NCBI GenBank assembly: GCA_050942615.1
Contig: JBMNNQ010000022.1
Coordinates: forward strand, 1-19,215
DNA from: JAAZMI01 sp050942615
Lineage (GTDB): Bacteria; Bacillota; Dethiobacteria; DTU022; UBA8154
Length of the DNA: 19,215 bases
Direction: 5' to 3'
Shown here: positions 9,222 to 14,197 of the stretch, in pieces
Layout of the letters: every line of letters begins with the position of its first letter
Numbering within the stretch: the stretch's first letter is position 1
Notes under the pieces: model-generated
Database searches by the model: none
Told to the model about the DNA's origin: nothing
What the model saw: the letters and a program-made list of their open reading frames with translations, nothing else
Position numbers and translations under genes: made by a program

Positions 9222-9250
9222 ATAATAGGGTTTCATTTTCTATGAACCAA
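9222..9250 (-). promoter_or_regulatory. Possible promoter with overlapping dyad before the importer operon
   Basis: On the minus strand TTGGTT and TATTAT are separated by exactly 17 bases, reading toward the binding-protein gene. An imperfect dyad, GGTTTCAT/ATGAACC (9229-9248), fills the spacer and the -35, where a repressor could act. The -35 match is weak (three of six), so this is a candidate only. It would allow the importer to be expressed separately from the methyltransferase gene upstream. Confidence 0.33.
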
Positions 9251-9306
9251 CTTTTTCAACTGTTCCCTAAACTGTTTATAAAATTTAAATAATAGAAACG
9301 ACTAAA

Positions 9307-10182
9307 CTACAGCTTTACCAAAACCTGCCCCATTCTGCTTTGGTATTCATGGCGAAAAATTCCGTTTTCCATTCTTTCATCAATAAAAGATCTGATCTGT
9401 TCGTCGCTGGGGAATTCTTCAAGGGTATAGCGCTGCAGTTCTTCTTTTAAAATGGAAACAGCCTCTTCGGGCCTGCTTTCATGTTGCCGGTTTTCCTCCC
9501 AAATTTTAACGTCCATTGCAAAGCCTTTCGTATAAAGCAGGTTTAAATAATAAAGCATGCTGATCGACCAGGCAGGAGGCTTTCCCCCATACAGGGACTG
9601 CCAAAGTTCTGCCAGAGCGTTGTTCTGACGCCGGCCGGCAAAGCCGCTGATAAAACAATATTTACGGGCACACTGCAAAGCCTTGTTGATCGTTTCCCAA
9701 TTGTTGATCCCGGGACTCATGGAGGCGAAAACCAGATCAAACTGTTTTTTAAGATTCTGTTTTTCAAGATCAACCTCTTCCCAGGTGTCCTGGATAATCC
9801 TGATATTGTCAATTTTTTGATGGGCAATCTGTTCTTCCAGATAAGCAACCATTGCCCCGGCCGGTTCCAGAGCCACTACCTTTCTGACCCGCGCTGCAAA
9901 ACCCAGGGCAAAGGCACCGGGGCCTGCCCCGATATCAAGCACGCTCAGACCGTCAAAGTTTACCCCCTGTCTTTCCAACCAGGTAAAGACCCTTTCCACC
10001 CTTTTTTTACCTCTTTCACCCCCGACATTTTTATTGAATCTTGCCGCCTTGGTATTCCAATGTGCTACGGACTCCCGCAAGCTTTTCCTTTTACGGCGGG
10101 AAAAGGCTTTTTTCTTGGCCTCCTCCCAGGCCTTCTCCCAAAATTCCGGTTTCTCAACTTGAGAATCAACCTGTGTTTTCAT
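9307..10182 (-). CDS. Class I SAM-dependent methyltransferase
   Basis: A 291-residue Rossmann-fold methyltransferase. Motif I VLDIGAGPGA lies at residues 81-90, the ribose-binding acidic residue at Glu106 (VVALEPAG), and motif IV-like FDLVFASMSPG near 150. The N-terminal 60 residues are highly basic (KAWEEAKKKAFSRRKRKS). The start at 10182 is chosen because GGGAGG lies 10 bases upstream; a longer frame from 10215 would swallow that ribosome site. Same strand as the importer genes, 116 bases before the binding-protein gene. The target is unknown; the context suggests a small molecule taken up by the importer rather than nucleic acid, but this is inference. It lacks the DNA/RNA-methylase catalytic motifs NPPY or DPPY. 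Confidence 0.85.
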   Translation of the reverse strand: MKTQVDSQVEKPEFWEKAWEEAKKKAFSRRKRKSLRESVAHWNTKAARFNKNVGGERGKKRVERVFTWLERQGVNFDGLSVLDIGAGPGAFALGFAARVRKVVALEPAGAMVAYLEEQIAHQKIDNIRIIQDTWEEVDLEKQNLKKQFDLVFASMSPGINNWETINKALQCARKYCFISGFAGRRQNNALAELWQSLYGGKPPAWSISMLYYLNLLYTKGFAMDVKIWEENRQHESRPEEAVSILKEELQRYTLEEFPSDEQIRSFIDERMENGIFRHEYQSRMGQVLVKL

Positions 10183-10209
10183 AAATTTTTTGCCTCCCTT
10201 CAGCCAATT

Positions 10210-10361
10210 AACCAAAATCCCTGCGCGTTATAATTTATATTTTTTGGTTTTGTGCCGGGAGAACCGGCCCCCTGACACACACCGGCCCCTCCCTTGGCAC
10301 CAATGAAATCTCCTGCCTCTTTTTTCTCAAACCAAAATCCCCGGCGTGCTACATTTTGTAG
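10210..10361. repeat. Diverged direct repeat pair upstream of the methyltransferase gene
   Basis: Twelve identical bases (AACCAAAATCCC) at 10210-10221 and 10330-10341 continue into a region where most differences are C/T or A/G transitions, to about 10240 and 10361. On the minus strand each copy is followed by a purine-rich ribosome-site-like stretch, so the repeat looks like a duplicated gene leader. The REP-like hairpin separates the copies. Confidence 0.5.
10248..10291. repeat. REP-like repeat, copy B
   Basis: Its first 31 bases match copy A (3777-3807) at 27 positions. Here the element is longer: ACCGGCCCC occurs twice in direct orientation, and GTGCC-GGGAG at the left can pair with CTCCC-TT-GGCAC at the right, giving an imperfect long hairpin. 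This resembles the paired hairpins of REP/BIME elements. No transposase is nearby. Confidence 0.55.
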
Positions 10362-10643
10362 TTTTATGTTACACCCTGTGCAAAAAAATAAACCCGCCGC
10401 ATATAACCGGGGCTGCCCGGTTTAACGCCTGTTGCTCCGGTCTAAACCGGAATCAAACTGCTTTGCAAATATTAAGCATAGCCTATGTTACTTAAAATCT
10501 ATTCGTGTTACTACACTGCTTACAATTCTACATCCGGGCCCAATATCCTGCCCCCCGCCTACAATATTTTTAATATTTATAGCTCCCGCTCCTGTTTTAT
10601 TAATTCTCAGGCAAGAATAACTACAAATTACCCGTTTTAGTTA

Positions 10644-10672
10644 TTGACATTGGGGCCATACAATGTTAGTCT
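10644..10672 (+). promoter_or_regulatory. Possible promoter for the small ORF / superoxide reductase region
   Basis: A perfect TTGACA at 10644-10649 is followed after 17 bases by TAGTCT, with TG one base before it (extended -10 form). The -10 is poor. The 12 bases AGTTATTGACAT are identical to those at the good promoter before the DUF5320 gene (13258-13267 region). A dyad ACATTG/CAATGT overlaps it (10647-10666). Confidence 0.35.
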
Positions 10673-10771
10673 TTATTTCCAAATAATATTTATAATTTCA
10701 ATCAGTCCGCCAACTATCATAGCAAAAAACTATACATAACAAAAACCGCCAGCCGAAAGGAAGGGATAACC

Positions 10772-10846
10772 ATGTCCAAAATAATCACTGCGATCATCAT
10801 TTTGCTTGTAACCGTGTTCACCCTGGTGACAATCACAGGCTGCTGA
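10772..10846 (+). CDS. 24-residue membrane or lipoprotein-like peptide
   Basis: This very short frame begins with MSKIITAIIILLV and ends in TLVTITGC followed by TGA. GAAAGGAAGGG lies about 6-9 bases before the ATG, a convincing ribosome site. The peptide has one basic residue and then a single uninterrupted hydrophobic stretch. Its last four residues, ITGC, fit a lipobox with the cysteine as the final residue, so the product would be only a signal peptide plus the lipidated Cys, or simply a small membrane peptide. A CCTGCC-GTC-GGCAGG hairpin follows at 10863-10877. It could be a stress-linked small protein, a type I toxin-like peptide, or chance. I do not recognise a family. Confidence 0.42.
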   Translation: MSKIITAIIILLVTVFTLVTITGC

Positions 10847-10862
10847 CTGTTATGCTAAAAAA

Positions 10863-10877
10863 CCTGCCGTCGGCAGG
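10863..10877. terminator. Small hairpin after the 24-residue ORF
   Basis: Perfect 6-bp stem CCTGCC-GTC-GGCAGG. Read on the minus strand it is followed by TTTTTT, the form of an intrinsic terminator; on the plus strand the run of A precedes it and only weak T content follows. It could stop leftward transcription, or separate the small ORF from the superoxide reductase gene. Confidence 0.35.
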
Positions 10878-10959
10878 GATAACTACCCGTGAAACGGATT
10901 TTTGCAACCATCTTTATAATCCAACTTCCGGGTAAAAATATATTAAGGGGCTGAATAAA

Positions 10960-11340
10960 ATGACCGCAAGACTGCAGGTCTACAAGTGTATGCTTTGTGG
11001 TAATATCGTCGAGGTATTGCACAGCGGAAAGGGCGAACTAATTTGCTGCGGCCAGCCGATGCACTTGTTTACAGAAAATACTGAAGATGCCGCCCGGGAA
11101 AAACATGTGCCCGTTTTGACTAAAGAAAAAGGTAAAGTTGCTGTAAAAGTGGGCAGCGCAGAGCATCCTATGGAAGAGGCACACTACATTGAATGGATAG
11201 AACTCATCGCTGGTGATAAAATTTACCGCAAATTTCTGAAGCCGGGTGAAAAACCGGTGGCAGTTTTCGACGGCCTGGAAGATGCAGAAGATCTTTTCGC
11301 ACGCGAATATTGCAACCTGCATGGGTTATGGAAGGCATAA
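10960..11340 (+). CDS. dfx: Desulfoferrodoxin (superoxide reductase)
   Basis: Cytoplasmic iron protein that reduces superoxide to hydrogen peroxide in anaerobes. The 126 residues match the two-domain (class I, 2Fe) form. The N-terminal rubredoxin-like centre has Cys10, Cys13, Cys29 and Cys30. The catalytic centre II has Glu47-Lys48-His49 (EKHVP), His69 (EHP), His75 (AHYIEWI), Cys118 and His121 (CNLHGLW). Every ligand is present. ATG 10960 follows AAGGGG with a 9-base spacer. The next gene, 90 bases downstream on the same strand, is a selenocysteine peroxiredoxin that would remove the peroxide made here, so the two form an oxidative-stress pair. A TATAAT at 10915-10920 could be a -10 for this gene, but no matching -35 is visible. 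Confidence 0.96.
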   Translation: MTARLQVYKCMLCGNIVEVLHSGKGELICCGQPMHLFTENTEDAAREKHVPVLTKEKGKVAVKVGSAEHPMEEAHYIEWIELIAGDKIYRKFLKPGEKPVAVFDGLEDAEDLFAREYCNLHGLWKA

Positions 11341-11430
11341 GCACCTGATTTAGCTTTTGATTAACAACTGTCGGCTATACTTTTACGCTTGAAAACAATT
11401 TTAAGATTATTAATGACTGGAGGTTCACCC

Positions 11431-12150
11431 ATGGCGGAAGAATTTAAGCCCGGCTGTCAAAGGCCGGCAATTAAAAAGCCCCAAGTGGATGAAACAGCCC
11501 TGGAAAGCCAGGCAGCACCAAAAAAGGAGACAAAGATGATGATTAAAGTTGGCCAACAGGCGCCGGATTTTACGGCTGCAGCATTTTATCAGGGAAAATT
11601 TATGAACATCAGTCTTTCCGAGTACATCGGCAAATGGGTCCTAATTTGTTTCTATCCCGGTGATTTCACATTTGTCTGAGCGACAGAAGTTTCAGCAGTT
11701 GCTGAAAAATACGATGAACTGCAGGCATTAGGTGTAGAGGTGCTGACCATCAGCGTTGACAGCATTTATGTACACAAAATATGGAATAAACATGAGCTTT
11801 CCAAAATGATTAACAAGGATATACCCTACCCCATGCTGTCTGATCAGGACGGCAGCATCGGCAAATTGTACGGTATTTACGATGAGGATGCCGGTGTGGA
11901 AACACGGGGCCGGTTTATAATTGACCCGGACGGGGTTGTGCAGGGGTTTGAAGTGCTTACCCCGCCGGTGGGCCGGAATGTCAGCGAATCTATCCGGCAA
12001 ATCAAGGCCTTTCAGCTGGTCAGAGAATCACAGGGCACCGAGGCAACGCCCTCCGGCTGGAAGCCCGGCAAAAAAACGCTGAAGCCAAACCCGGATCTGG
12101 TGGGCAACGTCTGGAAGGAATGGCAGGTCAGCGAGGCTTTTGAAGATTAG
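11431..12150 (+). CDS. prxU: Selenocysteine-containing peroxiredoxin (UGA = Sec at 11677-11679)
   Basis: Thiol/selenol peroxidase of the AhpC/Prx1 type, 239 residues if the UGA at 11677 is read as selenocysteine. The UGA falls exactly at the peroxidatic position: P76-GDF-T80-FV-U83-ATE replaces the usual PxxxTxxC-PTE. The frame continues unbroken after it with clear Prx sequence (VLTISVDS, YPMLSDQDG, RGRFIIDPDG, GWKPG). A bSECIS-like hairpin follows the UGA. The resolving Cys site of AhpC (EVCPAGW) reads EATPSGW here, with Thr206 in its place; only Cys9 and Cys73 remain. ATG 11431 has GGAGG with a 7-base spacer. A second in-frame ATG at 11536 also has AAGGAG upstream and would give 204 residues with Sec48, the classical Prx length. 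The symbol follows PrxU of Eubacterium acidaminophilum, a known Sec peroxiredoxin, recalled from memory. Partner of the superoxide reductase upstream. Confidence 0.92.
11690..11707 (+). promoter_or_regulatory. Bacterial SECIS-like hairpin
   Basis: TTTCAGC-AGTT-GCTGAAA forms a perfect 7-bp stem with a four-base loop. The loop begins 17 bases after the UGA, and G is one of its first two bases. Both fit the published bacterial SECIS pattern (loop 16-37 bases downstream, a G in the first two loop positions). It would recruit SelB with Sec-tRNA to decode the UGA. Confidence 0.8.
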
Positions 12151-12162
12151 AGGGTTAACCAA

Positions 12163-12205
12163 ACAAAGGCACCGGCCGGCAGCTGCTGCCGGCCGGTGCC
12201 TTTGT
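12163..12205 (+). terminator. Strong hairpin terminator after the peroxiredoxin gene
   Basis: A perfect 20-bp inverted repeat (ACAAAGGCACC...GGTGCCTTTGT) with a 3-base CTG loop starts 13 bases after the peroxiredoxin stop. The distal arm ends in TTTGT and is followed by AATTTAT, so the U-run is short, but the stem is extremely stable. Confidence 0.8.
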
Positions 12206-12244
12206 AATTTATAAAGCTTTCAACCACGGTATTATTTTTAATAA

Positions 12245-12298
12245 AAAGAAGCGCTGGGGGGCTATCCCTGTAAAAAGGATAACCCCCCGCGCTTCTTT
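12245..12298. terminator. Bidirectional hairpin terminator between convergent operons
   Basis: AAAGAAGCGC pairs with GCGCTTCTTT; inside it GGGGGG pairs with CCCCCC and TATCC with GGATA, leaving a 9-base loop. T-rich sequence follows on both sides (TTTAATTCATTTTTTT on plus, TTTTTATT on minus), so it can end the peroxiredoxin transcript and the leftward CooT transcript. Confidence 0.75.
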
Positions 12299-12318
12299 AA
12301 TTCATTTTTTTAATTTTA

Positions 12319-12347
12319 AACAACAGCCGGCAACAGCCGGCTTTGTT
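12319..12347 (-). terminator. Third hairpin, probable terminator of the CooT transcript
   Basis: AGCCGGC pairs with GCCGGCT around AACA, and the flanking AACAA/TTGTT extends the stem past one bulge. On the minus strand GTTGTTTAAAATT follows, a moderate U-run. The decamer CAACAGCCGG occurs twice in tandem here. Confidence 0.5.
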
Positions 12348-12428
12348 AACAGCGCGTCCCTCTCAAGTAGCCTGTGCCTGGTATGTAGATGGCATACAGC
12401 TTACCTTGGGCTCAGGGAAAACCAAACT

Positions 12429-12620
12429 TTATTCAAAAATCATGGTGTCGTTTCTTTCGTCCCAACTTACACTTTTTGTAATTTCAAATTCCCGGGGATC
12501 ATCCATTATGGAATACAAAGTTAGTTTTCCTGATTTCAGATCCAACGAATACTTATCCACGTTTTCAGCTATTTTATTTTCGTCTTTAATGCTACCTTTA
12601 TAAACAGTAATCATACACAT
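12429..12620 (-). CDS. CooT-like small nickel-binding protein
   Basis: A 63-residue protein starting MCMITVY. The family signature MC-x3-VY at the extreme N-terminus and the following beta-rich core (SLDLKSGKLTLYSIMDDPREFEI) match CooT, a nickel-binding protein from Rhodospirillum rubrum involved in carbon monoxide dehydrogenase maturation, where Cys2 takes part in metal binding. Cys2 is present here. ATG 12620 follows AAAGGAG with a 10-base spacer. It lies 33 bases downstream of the zinc-ribbon/winged-helix gene and is probably co-transcribed with it. No CODH or hydrogenase gene is in the window, so the client enzyme is unknown. The family call comes from pattern recognition of a short sequence. 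Confidence 0.72.
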   Translation of the reverse strand: MCMITVYKGSIKDENKIAENVDKYSLDLKSGKLTLYSIMDDPREFEITKSVSWDERNDTMIFE

Positions 12621-12653
12621 TGAAAAGCCATCTCCTTTCTTTGTTAGTTATTA

Positions 12654-13040
12654 TTAATTTGCATTGTCCCCTGTGTTCATCAGGGTCATATATATCTTGC
12701 CCTTTTCCTTCATTCCCCTTACCAACTCACAATGCCGCAGCACGGCGAGGTGCTTTTCCAATTCCTTCTGATCAATATTAAACTCTGTCGCTATTTCATC
12801 CTTCGTGGCCTGAACACACCCCTGCAGGTATTCATAGATCCCCTTTTGCACCGGCAACAACCCTTCTGTGCCCTTCTGACCAAGTTTTTCCCTGGTCAGC
12901 CGTGCAGAACGCACAGCAAGCGGATCACAGGCTTTGGGCACACTGATAATTTCCAGGTAGCAATCTTCACAAAGATCTTGCCCGCCATGTTTAAACATTT
13001 CCCCTTCAGGAATTTTTTCCCCGCATTTTTCACAAACCAT
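12654..13040 (-). CDS. Zinc-ribbon plus winged-helix protein, probable regulator
   Basis: A 128-residue protein. Residues 1-28 carry two CxxC pairs (Cys3, Cys6, Cys24, Cys27), a LIM- or zinc-ribbon-like metal site. After a linker with KACDPLAVRSARLTRE, residues about 60-120 look like a small winged helix (QKGIYEYLQ, ATKDEIATEFNIDQKELEKHLAVLRHCELVRGMKEKGKIYM). The start at 13040 is chosen because GGAGGT lies 7 bases upstream; the frame is open to 13112, but that start has no ribosome site. A TTGACA-17-TAAAAT promoter lies upstream at 13204-13232. It probably binds DNA and may regulate the CooT gene downstream or the divergent operon; the metal sensed, if any, is unknown. Confidence 0.8.
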   Translation of the reverse strand: MVCEKCGEKIPEGEMFKHGGQDLCEDCYLEIISVPKACDPLAVRSARLTREKLGQKGTEGLLPVQKGIYEYLQGCVQATKDEIATEFNIDQKELEKHLAVLRHCELVRGMKEKGKIYMTLMNTGDNAN

Positions 13041-13203
13041 AGCCCACACCTCCTTGACGTTTTCGGCCCGGTATGTTACGCAGCCAGAAACCCGCCCCTG
13101 GGAACCCTGCATAGCTTATCGCTGGAGGCAACAAAAACCAAATGTTTAAGCCAACACCCCCTGCGGGGTAACATATATTTAAAATTCATAATACCCTAAC
13201 CCT

Positions 13204-13232
13204 ATTTTAAAAACTTTAATTAAAATTGTCAA
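13204..13232 (-). promoter_or_regulatory. Promoter for the zinc-ribbon regulator / CooT operon
   Basis: On the minus strand TTGACA (13227-13232) and TAAAAT (13204-13209) are separated by 17 bases: perfect -35, five of six at -10, optimal spacing. It leaves a leader of about 155 bases before the chosen start. Confidence 0.7.
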
Positions 13233-13258
13233 ATATTTTGTTAAAAAAACTGCATAAG

Positions 13259-13279
13259 TTATTGACATATGTCCAATAA
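13259..13279. promoter_or_regulatory. Operator-like dyad over the DUF5320 promoter
   Basis: TTATTG and CAATAA form inverted arms around ACATATGTC, itself containing the palindrome ACATATGT. The dyad covers the -35 box and half the spacer of the plus-strand promoter. Possible binding site for the DUF134 protein or the zinc-ribbon regulator. Confidence 0.4.
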
Positions 13280-13289
13280 TAGTTATAAT
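13262..13289 (+). promoter_or_regulatory. Promoter for the DUF5320-DUF134 operon
   Basis: TTGACA at 13262-13267 and TATAAT at 13284-13289, both perfect, with a 16-base spacer. It diverges from the regulator promoter 30 bases to the left. Confidence 0.78.
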
Positions 13290-13336
13290 GGTAATAGTAA
13301 TGGGTATATGTTCATAACCGAAAGGAGGTCAGCAAT

Positions 13337-13612
13337 ATGCCAGGTGGAGATGGAACCGGTCCCTTGGGACGCGGGCCTATAACCGGCAAAGGCCTTGGTC
13401 CTTGTAATGCCGGCCGGGGTAGAGCCGGCTTGGCATCCAGGTTTGGATTTGGACCGGGCCGGGGACGCGGCTTTGGTTTAAGACAAGGTTTTGGCATCAA
13501 CGCCGGTTTTAACCAGTACGATGCAAAAACACAAAAGGAAATGTTGGCAGAGGAAAAAGAAATGCTCCAGGAAAGGCTGAACCAGATTAGCAAGCAACTG
13601 GGAGATATGTAA
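13337..13612 (+). CDS. DUF5320-family Gly/Arg-rich protein
   Basis: A 91-residue protein beginning MPGGDGTGPLGRGPITGKG, the signature of the DUF5320 family. The middle is rich in Gly, Arg and Phe (GFGPGRGRGFGLRQGFG), and the C-terminus (residues about 58-91) is a predicted coiled coil, EMLAEEKEMLQERLNQISKQL. AAAGGAGGT precedes ATG 13337. Such proteins commonly sit next to DUF134 proteins and NifB/NifX-like or Mrp-type iron-sulfur genes in anaerobes; only the DUF134 neighbour is present here. Biochemical role unknown. Confidence 0.85.
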   Translation: MPGGDGTGPLGRGPITGKGLGPCNAGRGRAGLASRFGFGPGRGRGFGLRQGFGINAGFNQYDAKTQKEMLAEEKEMLQERLNQISKQLGDM

Positions 13613-13625
13613 GACGCGGACACAG

Positions 13626-13660
13626 GCAGCAGGAGGAGGCAGAACCCTCCTGTTGCTTTT
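13626..13660 (+). terminator. Intra-operon hairpin with T-run
   Basis: GCAGCAGGAGG pairs with CCTCCTGTTGC (one G-U pair) around a 9-base loop and is followed by TTTTGTTTGT. It lies between the DUF5320 and DUF134 genes and would reduce read-through, giving more of the first product. Confidence 0.6.
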
Positions 13661-13687
13661 GTTTGTAAATGAGGTGCATAAACAAAG

Positions 13688-14083
13688 ATGGCCAGACCAA
13701 AAAAATGGAGAAAAGTATGTTTTTTACCGGAAAGCAACCTTTTCGGGCCGCTGGGTGCCCGGGATGACGATGCACAATTTATTGTTATGCCCGTTGATCA
13801 GTATGAAGCAATACGGCTTATTGACTGGGAAGGCCTGACACAGGAAGAATGCGCCTTACAAATGCAGGTTGCCCGTACAACAGTACAGCGTATCTACAGC
13901 ATTGCCCGGAAAAAAATAGCCGACAGCCTGGTAAATGGTAAAACCATAAAAATAGAGGGTGGCGAATACAAGCTTTGCAATGGCACCAGAAAATTATGCG
14001 GCCGGGAAAAATGTTTGGGACACAAACACGGGCATGGACATGGACATGGGCGTGGAAACAGACACGGGCAAAACCGCTTTTAA
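13688..14083 (+). CDS. DUF134 (UPF0251) HTH protein with His-rich tail
   Basis: A 131-residue putative DNA-binding protein. The N-terminus MARPKKWRKVCFLP and the phrase MPVDQYEAIRLIDWEGLTQEE are typical of DUF134/UPF0251. Residues about 50-80 (LTQEECALQMQVARTTVQRIYSIARKKIADSL) form a sigma-70 region 4-like helix-turn-helix. Three Cys (KLCNGTRKLCGREKC) are followed by a tail alternating His and Gly (HKHGHGHGHGRG), a likely metal-binding stretch. ATG 13688 has GAGGTG about 11 bases upstream. It follows the DUF5320 gene with an internal hairpin between them. It may autoregulate through the dyad at 13259-13279; this is inference. Confidence 0.88.
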   Translation: MARPKKWRKVCFLPESNLFGPLGARDDDAQFIVMPVDQYEAIRLIDWEGLTQEECALQMQVARTTVQRIYSIARKKIADSLVNGKTIKIEGGEYKLCNGTRKLCGREKCLGHKHGHGHGHGRGNRHGQNRF

Positions 14084-14159
14084 GAAATTTGTTGAAATGC
14101 AGCCCCGGCATGTTGCCGCTATTGCAGATGCATAGCACAGTTTATTTTATAAAATAATG

Positions 14160-14197
14160 TTTGACCTGTTTATTGATGCATTAATGAACAGGTCAAA
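14160..14197. terminator. 38-bp near-perfect palindrome between convergent genes
   Basis: Outer arms TTTGACCTGTT and AACAGGTCAAA (11 bp) continue inward through ATT/AAT to a central ATGCAT, with only two non-Watson-Crick positions, both G-U in RNA. It lies between the rightward DUF134 gene and the leftward DUF4198 gene. A bidirectional terminator is the simplest reading; the U-run is short on both sides, so a protein-binding site is possible. Confidence 0.6.

Larger units (their letters stand above)
10183..10771. other. Long intergenic region with repeats and hairpins
   Basis: There is no convincing gene in these 589 bases. From the left: the methyltransferase ribosome site; a 12-base exact direct repeat AACCAAAATCCC (10210-10221 and 10330-10341) whose similarity extends with mostly transition differences for about 30 bases; a REP-like hairpin (10248-10291) between the two copies; perfect small hairpins AACCGGG-GCTG-CCCGGTT (10405-10422) and TCCGGT-CTAA-ACCGGA (10436-10451); an A/T-rich stretch; and a possible plus-strand promoter at 10644. 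The first direct-repeat copy is closed by an inverted AACCAAAA/TTTTGGTT (10210-10249). Confidence 0.5.

Noticed and set aside
10432..10620. 62-codon plus-strand reading frame in the long intergenic region
   Set aside because: No ribosome site; it crosses hairpins and A/T-rich sequence and has no protein-like pattern.
11389..11679. A separate 96-residue protein ending at the UGA
   Set aside because: It is the 5' half of the Sec-peroxiredoxin. The start at 11389 has no ribosome site, and the peroxiredoxin fold continues in frame past the UGA.
11740..12150. A separate 136-residue protein
   Set aside because: It is the 3' half of the Sec-peroxiredoxin. The first Met in this frame is inside a beta strand and has no ribosome site.
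13626..13660. Riboswitch between the DUF5320 and DUF134 genes
   Set aside because: Only a single simple hairpin with a T-run is visible; there is no ligand-binding fold that I recognise.
13312..13737. 141-codon minus-strand frame with Pro/Lys repeats
   Set aside because: Antisense shadow of the Gly/Arg-rich DUF5320 gene, whose plus strand has promoter, ribosome site and family motif.
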